Of a stretch of 64,000 nucleotides of DNA, positions 43,401 to 55,400 are shown one piece after another (the stretch's first letter is position 1; the number at the start of each line of letters is the position of its first letter). The position numbers were made by a program, and so were the translations under genes. This stretch comes from Hyperoodon ampullatus. Its lineage: Eukaryota; Chordata; Mammalia; Artiodactyla; Ziphiidae. The stretch covers positions 868,001-932,000 of the forward strand of contig OX457072.1 in NCBI GenBank assembly GCA_949752795.1, given 5' to 3'. Below the pieces are notes generated by a model that was given only the letters and a program-made list of their open reading frames with translations, did not search any database and was not told where the DNA came from.

Positions 43401-44458
43401 TGTGTGTTGAGACTTCTGGGGACGGGCAGGGCCTGGGGGGCTTTTCAGAGTCAGTTCTGGGGGGACGTTGGCAACACCTTCAGTGTTAGCTGGAGACACA
43501 GAAGCTGGACCAAAGTCCCCAGGAGTTCACGCCTGAGAGGAACCAGGGGTGCGGGCGCAGCGAGACCCCAGGAGAAAGATGTCGCCGTCCGTTCAGGCCT
43601 GCATCGCGCCTGGGGCGGGCACGGGGGTCACGTGGCTCAGACAGGCTGCCCCCACCCCCGGTGCTTATGGCCGACGTGGGAGAAATAGGTCAGTTACAGC
43701 CAATGACTGAGACGCAGCTCGAGAAGAACGTCTCCTAATTCCGCTAAAACTCGGGCCCCTCCTCCCAGAAGATGCACCTGTGAATGTGGATTTGCAGGCT
43801 ATACGGGATTTCAGGGCCTCGGCCACATCCTGAAGGGTGTCCGGGCACCTCGGGGCTGTGACGATGCAGCTTAATTCACGCTCCAAAGGCGCGGAGCAGC
43901 CCCGGATCTCAGAGCCTCCTCGGGGCAGAGGGGAGGCCTGGTCGGAAGAGTTCGCCGCCACCGTCCAGGAGCCGCCCTGGGGGTGGAGACTGCGGGGCGT
44001 CCGGGGGAAACGGCCTCGGTGGCAGGGGCTCCACCGCCCATGAAGGACGCCTCTGCGGACGGCAGTCTGCTGGGCCCACCCGGTTCTTGGGGGCTGCTCG
44101 CCCACGGTCTCCCCTTCCAGGCGCCGGGCTGGCTCCCTGGAGACCCCAGGGCAGCATCTCAGGCCCGGCTGTCCCGCGCTGCCTCTGCTCACCCTGCGTT
44201 CCCGGCCTGGCTCACGTGCCCACTACGTAGAGGGGTCCAGCCAGGCGTCACCTAGAAGCCCCCGTTCGTCCCCGGCTGTCCTCAGAGCCCACCCACAGCC
44301 CGCCTGCGCTCTTGGCGTGTCCACCAGGACACCTGACGGGAATTGCAGAGGTGGTTCCCCCACCCCCGGAATTCCCATTTCAGGAAATGAGACCACCACC
44401 CACTCAGTCCACTCGAGCAGAGACAATAGGGCAGCCGTGAGCCCTTCCGTCCCCACCC
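40496..44458. other. Unique non-coding DNA, no gene seen
   Basis: No gene or transposon is recognised. Open frames reach 191 codons (40,851-41,426, minus strand) without domain content. GC content rises to the right, with many CpGs between 43.0 and 44.2 kb. Confidence 0.5.
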
Positions 44459-45020
44459 TGTGCGCCCAGCCGCTGACCGACCCGTTTCCTCTCCCTGCCG
44501 GTCCCCCCGCGCGTCCTCACCGCCCGTCCCCTGCTGTCCGCGGGCTCACCCCGCCGGGCCTGGCCTGGCCGGCCCCCGCCCCCGCCCCGGGGTCTCCCTG
44601 CTTCCCTCCGGCATCCACACCTCACGTCCGCACCCTGCAGAGGGACCTTCCGAAATCCTCCCTCATCACAGACCCCGCAGTCGGCCCACGTTTCCTGACG
44701 GCCCTCGGCCTCCTTGGTGGCCTTTGTCCTGGCTTCCGAGCTCGGCACAGCCCCCGCTTCCCTGCCCAACCGCACGCCCGTTTCCTTCCCCGGAGCATCA
44801 GCTGGTCCACCTCGGCCCCCGACGGCCCTGCTCTGCCCGGCCCTTCGTGTCCCCAGGAGCCGCATCCTGGGAGTGCTGCTCCGAGCCCCCGGGGCCGCCG
44901 TTCGTGCTCTGCCCGGCAGCCCAGCACGTTCGTTCTTGCTGACTCTGCTCTGTTAGCGTCTGCTCCCCGACGAGCATCCGCGCATGCGGTCCTACGCCAG
45001 CCCGGCCCCAGGACGGCACC
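44459..45020. promoter_or_regulatory. CpG-rich block
   Basis: CpG is frequent (by hand, 8 in each of the 60-base spans starting at 44,461 and 44,521) and GC content is very high. Overlapping open frames of 263, 160 and 153 codons on both strands are expected in such DNA. The block could be an intragenic or orphan CpG island; no promoter elements or exon were identified. Confidence 0.4.
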
Positions 45021-45414
45021 TGGCCTTTCTAGAAGGGATGGCGAACGCCCCCCAGAAGCCCACGTGCCCACCTGCTCACCGGCTGCAGCAGGCGGCTCCT
45101 GTGGCTAGTCGGCTGGAGCCCGAGGCCTCTGAGGAACCGGCTTCTGGGCCCCCAGGACCAGGCCCCACATGGCCATGCGGTGGTGGCTGGCGTGGGCTGC
45201 AGGGTCCACACCGCCACCAGTGGGTCCGGGGGGGAGGCAGGCAGTGTCTGTCTCCTCTGCCCCCCAGCAGTCAGGACGCAGTCCAGAGAGCCCAGGAGAA
45301 GCCCCCCTGGCCCCAGTCCACTTTGTGAGCAGGGGTTTACATCTGGAGCTTGTTCCCCACTGGGGTGAAGTGCTGACAAGGGAAGACCCGAGTTTGAAAC
45401 TGGGCGCCAGCCCT
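45021..45414. other. GC-rich unique DNA, no gene seen
   Basis: Spacer between the CpG-rich block and the GT-rich minisatellite. Nothing is recognised. Confidence 0.4.
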
Positions 45415-45776
45415 GTGTGTGTGCTCCTGTGCACGTGTGCATGCCTGTGTGCATGTGCGTGCATGTGTGCATATGGGTCCATGCATATGTGCTCCTGTGC
45501 ACGTGTGTATGCCTGTATGCATGTGCGTATATGTGTCTATACATGTGTGCACGTGTGCTCCTGCATATGCTTGTGTGCATACGAGTGTTCATGTGTCCAT
45601 GCATGTGTGCACGTGTGTTCGTGTGTATGCATAAGTGCACACGAGTGTGCATGTGTGTGTATGTCCATGTGTGTGCACGTGTGCTCGTGTGTATGCATGT
45701 GTGTGTATATGTGTCCGTGTGTGTGCACATGTGCTCATGTGTATGCATGTGTGTGAGTGTGCACACGTGTGCCACG
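45415..45776. repeat. GT-rich minisatellite, six units of about 66 bp
   Basis: Within alternating GT/CA-rich sequence the landmark 'gtgctcctgt' (or variants 'gtgctcctgc', 'gtgttcgtgt', 'gtgctcgtgt', 'gtgctcatgt') occurs at 45,421; 45,489; 45,555; 45,615; 45,681 and 45,731. Spacing is 68, 66, 60, 66 and 50 bp. Each unit also carries 'tgcacgtgtg' and 'tatgc' blocks. Frames of 120-248 codons on both strands are Cys/Val-rich or His/Thr-rich translations of the repeat and not genes. Long alternating purine-pyrimidine runs favour Z-DNA. Confidence 0.9.
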
Positions 45777-47285
45777 TGATGGGTGAGGACTGCGGCGAGG
45801 GAAGGGGCGTGGACAGCACAGCAAGCAGGGCTCTGGGCACTGAGGGAGGCCAGGCCTTGGCGACGGGCGTCTGTGGGCGTCTGTGGGAGCCCGGGGAGGA
45901 CATGGGGGGAGGGGGAGGGAGGGACGGCATAGACCCTGTCCTCCCCCCTCCCGCATAGCTGCCGCCAGCTCCACCCCCCTTCCCCCTGGCTTCATGATCC
46001 CCAGGCAAATGCTTGATGCTTTGTCTACCGCCTCCTCTCCTTCTCCATGGACTTTATTCGATTTTATTAATCACACCCCTGGAATGTAATTTACAGTAAC
46101 TCATTGACTCAGATCTTATCAAACACGGCACATTCTAACTTCACAGGTGTTGAAAGGTGATATTATAAGAAGGTGCAGTTTAGAGCCCGCGAGGCGGAGT
46201 GGAGAGGTCTGGGGTGGAGACCAAGGGCTGCCCACTCACTCTGACTGGTGGTGAAGCCTCCAGGTGGGGTCTGCTGGCAGCGATGGACGGAAGGGCCCAG
46301 AGTCTCATAGGCGAAAGGCTTTTGCCACCAGTGGGCTCTTTAGAATGTCCACTGAGCAGAGAAGATTCCGGGGGCTCCCAGGTTGTTCCAAAAGCAAGAT
46401 CAGGTTTCACCGTATCCCCTGGCATCTCCTGTCCATGTGGATCTCGCACAGTCTGGTCGCTGAGCCACCCCCGGTGCCCTGCAGAGTCGTAGACTCAGCC
46501 GTCTCTCTAGAGAGCCCTGATCCTGTCCTGGAGATGGCATTTAAGGCCGAGGTCTGGGGCCACTGGGGAACCTCTGCTTCTAACCCCTCTGCCCCCAGAG
46601 CAGGGAGAGTTGTCTGCAGTGACCCACGTACACGTGCTTGTCTATAAGTGTGGCTGTGGGTGACCAGCTGTATCGTACCAAGCAGAATGGGAGCTCCTGC
46701 TGGCCTCTCCAACTCCCACCCCCGTCTCCTGCAGCCTCCTGAGATCCAGGTTCCCACCGTCTGCCGCCGGGCTCCTTAGCTGTTCTCCCCACACTGGATC
46801 CACCAAACTCCTGCAGACGTTTTGGCCTCAGGGTTTGTGTCTTCCCAGCTCTTTCTCCTTCTCTTTGGCCCTGATTCCAGCCTCTTTCAAATCAAGCACC
46901 TCACCCACTCGTACTCCCCCTGTTTCCTGTGACTCGCTCACGAGACTGTTCACTTTTCCAGCCTCTTTGACACTCCCTTCTGCCCCCCAAGCTTGTGGCC
47001 CTGGAGCTCTCTGTCCAGTGCAGACCCCCAGCCATGGCAACTGCGGAGCCCTGACACATGGCTGATCCAAACGGAGATGCTCTGTGGGTGTAAAGATGGT
47101 AAAATGCCTCATTTGTAATTTTTATATTGGTTACATGTTGAAATGGTAATATTTTAGATACATGGGGTGAATAACATTTAAAGCTGATTTCACCTATTTT
47201 GTTGTAGCCTTTTAGTGTGGCTACTGGAAAGCTTAGGTTACACCCGTGGCTTGTGTTGTGGCTCACGTGAGATTCTGCTGGACAG
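45777..47285. other. Unique non-coding DNA, no gene seen
   Basis: No gene or clear repeat, apart from a 10-base duplication (gggcgtctgt) near 45,865-45,884. The part after about 46.84 kb may be an upstream extension of the L2 that follows, but it is not recognisable. Confidence 0.45.
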
Positions 47286-47289
47286 AGCT

Positions 47290-47625
47290 GCGTCCATCAG
47301 GCTGGGCACGTCGGCCACCTCCTCCTTTGACACTTCCGTTCTCGGTACCCCCTCTGCTCGAAACACACTCCCATCCTCTATTTATTTATTTACTTTGGCC
47401 TAAATTGCTTATCTTTCTAGGTTAAGTCAAGTAACCCCCGTCTGAGTTTCCAGAGATTGTGAGCTTACCTTCATCATAGCACTTACAGCACAAAGTATTT
47501 TAGCATGTTTGTCTTTCCTGCGAACAGGAACAGGGATTGTTTTGTTTATTTTTATCCCTCACACCTGCTGCATGTACCTGACAGGCAGCAGTACGTGCTG
47601 CAGAGCTGAATTGTGGGGTACAGCT
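47290..47625 (+). mobile_element. L2 LINE 3' end
   Basis: The sequence follows the L2 3' region in order: 'ggccacctcctcctttgaca', 'tatttatttatttactttgg', 'gtaacccccgtctgagtttc', 'catcatagcacttacagcac', 'gaacagggattgttttgttt', 'atccctcacacctgctgcat' and 'ctgacaggcagcagtacgtg'. This is one of the better preserved L2 copies in the window. No ORF remains. Confidence 0.65.
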
Positions 47626-48435
47626 CCGGGTCTTAAGTAGGAAGCGGGCAGCCTGCTATCACTTGGAAGGTCGTAAAAGTTAAACACCAAAGCAATTGAA
47701 CTTTACTATGATATTAGCTCTGACGTGTAAATACATACACACTGACTCATGAAAAATCAGTGAGAATTGATGATCCAGTGAATGGACTAAGGTGTAGGTC
47801 TTGTTTACTTAATAAGTAAGTCAGGCACCACATTTGTTGAGAATCTACATTGTACACGGGGCACTTACTGGTGGATTTCACCTACTTTGCAATCCTCCTG
47901 CTTAGAGCTGTAGTCAATTGTGTGGGCTGATTATTCCTTAAGATAATCTTAATTCCTTTATTATGTAAAGCCTAGTTGCTATTATTTAATAACTATGTAA
48001 TAAAATTTGGAATTCTTGGTGAGGTGAATGTCCAAACATATGAAAAATATTTAAGCATGCAAAGCTGGTATTTTGTTCAAAGTCCCAGACTGCTAGGTGT
48101 GCACGGGAGTCTGCTACAAGGTGGGCCTCGCCGCCACTGGGTCTCCTGTGATGCAACTTTGCTTCTCTCCTGCCCATCCTTCTGCTTGACCTTTGGACGA
48201 GCCCCTCCAGCTTTCTGATGGGGAGGCTGCCTTCCCCCACTCCTGTCCTTTTGGGGGCAGCCTTGATTTGGGGGGATAAGAACCTCAGACCTCCCCCATC
48301 ACCATATGTTGTTTGGGGATGGGCAGGGGGCTCGAGTGTGGCCCGTGCACATCTGACCCCGAACTGGCATCACAAACTCTAGGGTCAGCTTGGGGCATCT
48401 TCGGCTGCTGTCCTTGCTGTTTATGCTGCATTGAG
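47626..48435. other. Unique non-coding DNA, no gene seen
   Basis: AT-rich between 47.68 and 48.06 kb, then GC-richer. No gene or certain repeat is recognised. Confidence 0.45.
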
Positions 48436-48660
48436 TTGGGTTTCTGTCACCTGCATTCAAAGAAGGCCCGTGTCCTTCAAGCACAGGGACAGGGTCACAG
48501 GCAGACAGCAGAGCAGTCAAGTCTCAGGTTTGCAGACTTGGGCAGTGTCCTCATCTTTAAACGGGGAGCAATCACAGAAGCTGCTTCACGGGTTTTCCAT
48601 GGGGGTTAAAGGAGCCGATGGGTATAGGTGCTCAGCAATGCTGGTTGCAAAGGTGACGAT
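48436..48660 (+). mobile_element. MIR SINE
   Basis: Sense MIR order is seen: 'cagtgtcctcatctttaaac' near 48,544, 'ggggagcaatcacagaagct', 'gggggttaaaggagccgatg', then 'aggtgctcagcaatgctgg'. The match covers the core and 3' part. The 5' part (48,440-48,530) is weak. Confidence 0.6.
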
Positions 48661-50210
48661 GGTGGTGACGTTCTGATCACTCCTAGGGCCAGTCACTCCT
48701 AGGGTCTCTGAAGACCCCGAATTTCCTGGTCCAACATGGAGACTGCTGAAGCGTCAGGCATGTCTTTTATAGTTTTCTGTCCCCAAGCACCCCCGTACGC
48801 CGAGAATCAAGGCCGACAGCCCGTCAGCACGTAGGTCTGGAAGTTCACGCACACCGTGGGTCGAGGCTCAGATGGCCAACAGCACAATCTTTAAAGTCCC
48901 TATGATGATTCTCTCTGCAAAATCCGAGCCCAGAGCGATATTTTAGTCATACGGACCACCTTCTGAAGATACTGCATTGTAAAGTCTCACAAGTGACTGA
49001 TGGTTCTGGCCTCTGTAACGAAAGTTTTATATATAAAGTGCCAGGTGGGTTTTGGGGATGTGAAGTCCAGACTTTCTCCTTTTGCAGGGTCCCACCCTGA
49101 AGACAGGCAGCCGCTCCCTGCCTGTGGATGGGTGACGAAGGTTGGCATCCTCTTTGGGTGTGAGGTCTCTGCAGTACTGGGGGCTGGTGCAGCACAGGGA
49201 TGAAGGACATTTTTGCTTCAAAGCGTCCACAGTTAAACAACAGCTACCTTATCACAGGGGAGGCCCGGGGACAGACTACAGGCAAGGAGCTGTGAAACGC
49301 GCCCTTTGGAGACAGAACCGTTGCATCATCCCTGCCGACGGCAACCTGAACGAAAGCTCCAGAAACCGCTTGGTTTGAGAAAGACCAGCCCCCTCCACAA
49401 AGCTGCTGAACTGCCTCTTTGTCTTAAGTCTGTCGTCTTGATAAAGCTAAGCAGGAATTCAGACTTTTCGAGAGTTTCGTGTTTTTATCTTTCGAGTGAT
49501 TGGAAGCCCTCTGGAGTGTATGCCTGGCCTTGCTCTTTGAAGCCTCCACGAAGCCTTTCCTCTGCTTATCTCCCTGGGAAATGTCAGCTGGATTTCTCTG
49601 GGTTCTGGGATCCCTCAATGTCCACCCGGCACCAGGCAGAATGTCCAGCTCTGCAGGCTCTGAGCTCTGCTCTTAATCCTGTGGGGCTGGGAGCGCCAGC
49701 CCCGAGGGGCCGTGGCAGCATCACGTGGCTCCGGGCCGTCCCTGGGTTTGGACCTGGACTAACGTGGCAGCAACGTCCTGTGACCCCCTCTTTCCTCGGC
49801 TGCGAGGTGGGCACCTGGCAGACGTGCTGGACACAGCTCCCGATTGCAGGGCCAGCCCGCTCCCCAGACGGGGCTTTAGGGACATTTCCTGATGGGCAGA
49901 AACAAAGGGGGACGGAAAGAAAATACACACAGGGGAGTTGAGACTTTGGCCAAGGACAGATGCTCTTCTCAGAGTGAGCAGGAGACAGCTACCATTTCCC
50001 CTTGAACCTGCAGTGACGCAGACACTGGTGCATCTTTCACTTTCCAGACCAGGAGTGCGTCTTCTCCCCCCGTGGAAATGTGAGCAGAGAGTGGCCGGGC
50101 AGGAGTCCCCAGGTCCGTGCAGCCCCGCGTGTTTCTGTGTGCAGGACACAAGTTACCTTACTCCTATGCACCTCATGCTAAAAGTTAATTCACTTTATCA
50201 GATTCTGTGT
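48661..50210. other. Unique non-coding DNA, no gene seen
   Basis: No gene or transposon is recognised. Open frames reach 211 codons (49,306-49,941, plus strand), overlapped by minus-strand frames, with no domain. Confidence 0.5.
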
Positions 50211-50215
50211 TCTGC

Positions 50216-50232
50216 TTTTTTTTTTTTTTTTA
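50216..50232. repeat. T homopolymer run
   Basis: Seventeen consecutive T. It might be the tail of an antisense retroelement, but the sequence to the right (50,233-50,340, AT-rich) was not assigned to a family. Confidence 0.85.
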
Positions 50233-50340
50233 ATACAACCGTTGGGACAGAAATTACATTTGCTCAAGCTCTGAATTCATTTAAACTTTACGAAGAAAGT
50301 CTAGAACTAAAGTGAGAATAAAATTACAGAGTTTTAAAAT

Positions 50341-50710
50341 TCTTAAGAGAGTAAAGCAAATAGGGGATCTCCTGGAAGCTGGGCCCCTGGTTCCTGAGAC
50401 AGAAACCAACTTAGGGAAGAATGAATGACAACAATTCTACATGATTCAGATGAACGACCCTTGGTGTGAGAAGGCTGACGAATGAGCCTTGATTTTAGTG
50501 AGTGCCTAAAGCATGAATGCGGTCCGCTGGGTGAAGCCCCAAAGGCAGGAGGTTTCAAGTGCAGAGGGAAGGCTGCTGCTGTCTGTTTTACACTTGATTG
50601 CTCCCTGGTTTTCTTTTCTTTTTTTTTCCAAACCAGGTTACTTTTGCATCCTTACTTGACTTGCGGTTATGGTAACAATGTTTGCAAAAATACAATTTTC
50701 ATTTTATGGA
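50341..50710. other. Unique non-coding DNA, no gene seen
   Basis: No feature is recognised apart from a T-rich stretch near 50,612-50,629. Confidence 0.4.
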
Positions 50711-50714
50711 ATAC

Positions 50715-50838
50715 TTCCACATGTATTATTTACTTAATTCTTATAGGGGTTGTATAATGCAGGTAGTTTTAATCTTATTTTACAGATTAAAAGCCAGATT
50801 CAAAGAAAAGCGCAGGTTAAAAGCCCAAGACACAGAGT
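50715..50838 (-). mobile_element. MIR SINE fragment (antisense member of a pair)
   Basis: The order 'ttcttataggggttgtataa', 'tgcaggtagttttaatctta', 'ttttacagattaaaagccag', 'gcgcaggttaaaagcccaag' and 'acacagagtc' matches antisense MIR ('cacaacaaccctatgaggtaggta...', 'ccattttacagatgaggaaac', 'gaggttaagtaacttgcccaagg'). Confidence 0.6.
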
Positions 50839-50839
50839 C

Positions 50840-50940
50840 GCAGACTCTTCACTTTCTGTTCTGGTCACATGATTCAGTTGTTCAAGACCTCCGTTTCCTC
50901 ATCTGTAAGGTGGGCATCATGACAGTGCTTTCATCCTGGG
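50840..50940 (+). mobile_element. MIR SINE fragment (sense member of a pair)
   Basis: Sense MIR: 'ggtcacatgattcagttgtt', 'caagacctccgtttcctcat', 'ctgtaaggtgggcatcatga'. It abuts the antisense MIR on its left, giving an inverted pair of related fragments. Confidence 0.6.
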
Positions 50941-53900
50941 CAGCTTAGGGGCAGTGAACCAGACAAGCGGCTGCCTGGCCGTCCTTGTCCACACGCATCA
51001 CCGTCCTTTAAGAGGATGCCCTGCACGACTTCCAGGTCCAAGGCTGGGCTCCTTCCGGCGAGGTGCTTCCCCCCGACCCCCCGCTTCCCTGTCCTGGACC
51101 CTGGGGCCCACCTTCCTCTTCCTCTGCCCTGGGAGAGGGTGTGTGTGTCTGGGACGGCCACACCCCTCTGGAGACTTCTGCTGCGAATAACTTGTGGGAT
51201 AGACCCCACAGGCAGCAAGGCAGGGTTCTGAACACAGGCAGCGACTTTAGGACTCGGGGTCCCTCCGGTGGGCTTGGCCCTGTGTCCCACCTCTCACCTG
51301 GGGGCCCCTGGGGCTTGTCTCGCCCTGTGGGTGGGTGGGCTTCCCGTCGCATCTGTGTCCTGGCCCTGGGGGCAGCCCAGGCCTGGGTGGGGGGCAGAGA
51401 GCATCATCACCTGGACATGTTTATGTGGAAACGATTTCAACTCCTATCCAGTGGCTTATTTCCTCACAGGTGAGGATGGGGCACAGGGACACCTTAGCAG
51501 CCGAATGATCACATTTCACTTGGGGCCTGGTCTCAAAAGGGATCCATTTCCGCTGACGTCAGAGGAGGAAGTCAGGGAAACGGGGAGCACTCGATGCACA
51601 CCCCTGCCTGTCTGTCCCTCAGGGCCCTCGCATGGATTGCACAAGGCTGCTGCCAGGGCAGACGCAGCTCATCTGCGGTTTCTGGAAACTTCCCCCTCCC
51701 AGCCCATCTCTCCCAGGACTCAGCTCTGCATGGGTGCTGTTTGCACAAGCTGCCTGCCTTCCACACGGAGGGAGGTTAAAGCTGGGTCACGGGAGGGGCT
51801 GGGCCTTAAACCCGCTTGCATCAGAGCAGTGCCGTCCCCAAAGAGGGGAGGAGAGCGGTCATCTGACCTTCCTGCTGCCCAAGGAGAATGGCGGGAGGTG
51901 GAGGCTGACGAGCCTCGCGCTTCCAGACTCGGCTCAGGCCCGTCCAGTCCCCGAGTGGTGGGGCTCGTGTGCTCAAGCTGGTGTGCGGGCTGAGAGGCCC
52001 CAGGCCCCCTTCTCCTGCCCAGGCCTCGCCCCAGCCTGACCCTTAGGCAGCGACGACGGCCCTCTGGCCGTCTGTCCCTACATCCGTCCGCCTTGGCCCC
52101 AAGCCTGGGGTGGGAGCTTTGAACGTCCAGCTGTCGGCATGGTGCCCGGCCCACAGCTCGTCCTGGAAGGTGTGGACAGGAGGAGTGTGTCCGGCCAAGT
52201 GGCCGACAGGTGGCCCAGGGGGATGAGGCCGCCTGGCTGGTGTGGGAGGGATGCTGGGGGCAGTAGGAAGGGGCTGGCGCAGGCGCAGCCATTCCTCCGG
52301 GGACCTGGTCCCCTCTTCCTCGGGAAGGTGACAAGAAGAAGGTGTGGCAGGTGCCCGTCGCTCGAGGTGTCCCTTCCGCTGACCCCCGGCCCACCACTAA
52401 TCCCCACACAGACCCCTGTGAGCTTTGGTGGCACCCTGACATCCTCAGGACCCCATCTGGGCCGTGGGGAGTGCACGTGTGTGTACGTACAGGGGTAGGT
52501 ACACGAGGCGAGGCCATGGGACAAGGGGAAAGTCGCAAAACTGGTGAGTTTTCACTTCTCTTCTGATTCCTCCGCTTTCCTCTGACTCTGGGCTATTCTT
52601 GGGGGTGCAGGTGTCCCTCTGCTCTGGCGGGACTGTGGCCCCTGGAGCCTTGGGTCAGGCAGGTTCCCTGTCTCTCCTGGATCTGGCCCACTTGGTGCCC
52701 TGGGAGCCTGTGTGGGAACAGGGGCCCCGCTGGGCGAGTTGTCCCCCCGATTTTCCCTCCATCAGGGTTGACGTGTCCACCGCACGTGTGATTCTGAGAG
52801 CTCTGTCCTCTGCTGTGTAAGCAGCCGACATGTGGTGCACATTTACACAGAGAATTTGCACAAAGGCTTGGAAGACGAAGCTTGGGTTTTGCATGTGAAT
52901 TGCTTTTCTGATGTTGTAGGCATGTGACTCGGGCATCTGCTGTTATATTTAGAAGGTGATGCCATGTTTGCAGGACCCTCTGCAATAGGGTGGCTGTAAG
53001 GAGGCGCATCCAGGGGGAGGTGGCGGAGTCTTAGGACGCGGGTGAGGACAGTGGGACACCCTGGCGGTGGTCCTGGGTCCTGAGGAAGCACCACAGCTGA
53101 TCCCCTCCTGCCCTGACGGGACGCCCGAATCATCTTGACTCTAAGTTCATTTCCCTCCAGTTTCAGCTCCCGCTCTTTCTTGCTGGTTTCAGGTGGTCAG
53201 TAGCAGAGATCCAAAATTCATCCCAGAAACGCCAGGAAAAAAGCTGGGGGTGCTCACTGGCCAGTTCATCACCGTCTGGTCATGGCAAGCCTGCGGGTGA
53301 GGGGTGCAGGTCCAGGACCCTCTCAGACTTCAGGATTCACTGAAAAGTTGAAAATCACACGAGAAGGCTGCTTATGGGAAAAGCCTGTCTCACGCCGACG
53401 CTAGCTCAAGCCGGGAGCCGAGGGGAGCCGGGCATGGGGGGCGGCTGCTCCTCTGTGCTCCGGGTCCTCCTCACACACACTCGGGGGGGCGGGGGTGTCC
53501 CGGACACTGTGCTTCTGAGCACAGACACAGGAGGCAGGGCGGGTGCTGCGCTGTTGTGGAATCCAGAATAGAGGATGCTGTGTCGACTGCTAAGTCTGTA
53601 GACTGTGGTGCTGCAGGCAGGAAGGGGCTTCCTCTATCCCCGGTGGGGTCGGGGAGTGGTCCACACCTTGTGATGACGGATCGAGCTGAGTATAAAGGGT
53701 TTCCTCCTCCTCCATCCCTCCTGCCCGGAGCCCGGGGGAGGGTGGCCGGAGAGGGAGTCCCGGGGCTGCAGGTGGTGGCACTTTATCTGCTTCCTGAGTC
53801 AAGGACAGCAGGTGGCCTCCTCCTGCACAGATACTGGAAACCAAATATTTCTTTTTAAGGAAAGCTTTCAAAGCGAAGCAGATTTGCTTCCGTCCCCCCG

Positions 53901-54640
53901 AAGGCCGGCGCCCTGTGTGCGTTTGTTACAGACTTTAGTCCCGCAGCCTCACACCAGCAGCACAACCCCTCGATTTGTTTTGGCTCAAAGTTCCTCCTCA
54001 GTCAATAGTCTGAATCTTGGCAAAGAAAAGGGAGCTGGAGTCCAAGCCCTACGATTCGGAGTTTGCCACGGGAGGAGATGTGAGGTCTGTGTGCACACCA
54101 TGTGCATGCGAGTGTGCGTGCGCGTGTGAGGGTGCCCACTTACCTACTGCCTTTCAAACAGCTCTGGAAACTGGGTTAGAAAATGCTTACTTTGAATATC
54201 TTCAGGGGGACGTGGGGGAACAGGATGAGGAAGGACCGGGTGTCTATACTGGCTGCAGCAGGAGTGACCCTTGCATCAGGCTGGCGGGACTGGGCCCCCC
54301 AGAGCAGGGGGACTGAGGCGTCGAGGGCAGAGGAGGTCCACACCCTCTGGGGTCCTCCACTCCTGCCATCAGCTCTCCAAGTCCCGCTGTCACCTGCTGA
54401 CCTCTGCGCCAGTCAGACGCTGATAGGGACACGACTGCAGCCGATACTGGAGTGGTTCCCTGAGCACTCGATTCAGCCACCGGATACAGGAGAGCAGAGA
54501 CACTGTGGACGCACTCGCCACTGGGATGGAAGTCGGCGACGCTGGTCCAGACCTGCCTTCATGAGGACCAGCGGCTCAGCCAGACTCAGGTACCGAGGCC
54601 GTGCAGAAAGGCGTTTGATGGAGAATTGATGGTGTGACAA
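50941..54640. other. GC-rich unique DNA, no gene seen
   Basis: No gene or certain repeat. The longest open frame in the window outside the tandem repeats, 272 codons on the minus strand (51,720-52,538), has no recognisable domain and is overlapped by frames of 119-241 codons on either strand. Short G and C runs with G-quadruplex potential lie near 53,484-53,496. A brief GT run lies at 54,100-54,130. Confidence 0.5.
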
Positions 54641-55400
54641 TTATGAAGGCCTTTGCTTTTTAGTGACTCAAGTTATCAGCAAACTTTTATTATCTGGACT
54701 GTTTGCATATGCCAAAATACCTCTGAGGGAGCAAAACAAAACTTGCAAAGAGCTGAGGTTTGGTGCGAAATTACTAAAAGTGAAAAATACTTGGGAATTT
54801 TAGAAGACCCATCAGAAAGCGGTCCTGTAACAACTGGTTTTATAAACTACCTTTGATCAGAAAGAAATAAGTATACAGAAATCCCAAGAATAAATTCGTT
54901 GTTTTGAAATAATTTAAGGTCTCCATACCTACTTCTAAAATGTATCCAAAGACAAGAAACAATGTCCTCCAGTGAGATGAGAGGGTCAGGAAGGAATTCA
55001 AAACACCCGTGGCTGAGTAGACCCACTAAAATCAAAGTATAAAGTGAATAATAAAATTACTATTACTTGCATTCCACTTTAAAGTTCAACATTCTTTAAC
55101 ATGCAAGTAGACTTGGCTCCTGAAACCAAAATTAAGTGACGGACCCACTTCTCTTCCTTTGTGTAGCTGTTTTTGGTGGTGTTTATTCTTTTTGACTGTA
55201 AAAAAGTAACATGTACTATTGAAAGTTTAGGAAAAACAGCATCAAAAATAAGTTCAAATTCACTTCATGATTTTGAGAAAATGCCCATTAGTCACACTCG
55301 GGGGATATTAATTCTGGACACACACACACACGCGCATTTTATTTGTGCCGAAGCGTGAACAAGCGTGTGTATGTCTAACTATGGAATAGGAGTCGTGCTT
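54641..55400. other. AT-rich segment, no gene seen
   Basis: An AT-rich patch within GC-rich DNA. The part near 55,195-55,270 ('aaaaaagtaacatgtactat' then 'aagtttaggaaaaacagcat') loosely resembles the 3' region of old L1 elements, but the resemblance is too slight to call. A short (AC)n lies at about 55,318-55,333. A 67-codon frame at 54,653-54,856 is not recognisable. Confidence 0.4.

Noticed and set aside
44317..45108. 263-codon open frame, plus strand
   Set aside because: Lies in a CpG-rich block with overlapping frames on both strands. Composition is arbitrary and no domain is present.
45029..45775. 248-codon His/Thr-rich frame, minus strand
   Set aside because: Half of it is the antisense reading of the GT-rich minisatellite.
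51720..52538. 272-codon open frame, minus strand, as a gene
   Set aside because: GC-rich DNA with overlapping frames on both strands, no recognisable domain, no defensible splice or promoter context.
54653..54856. 67-codon frame in AT-rich DNA that looked protein-like
   Set aside because: No family recognised, no splice signals that I could defend, and too short to judge.
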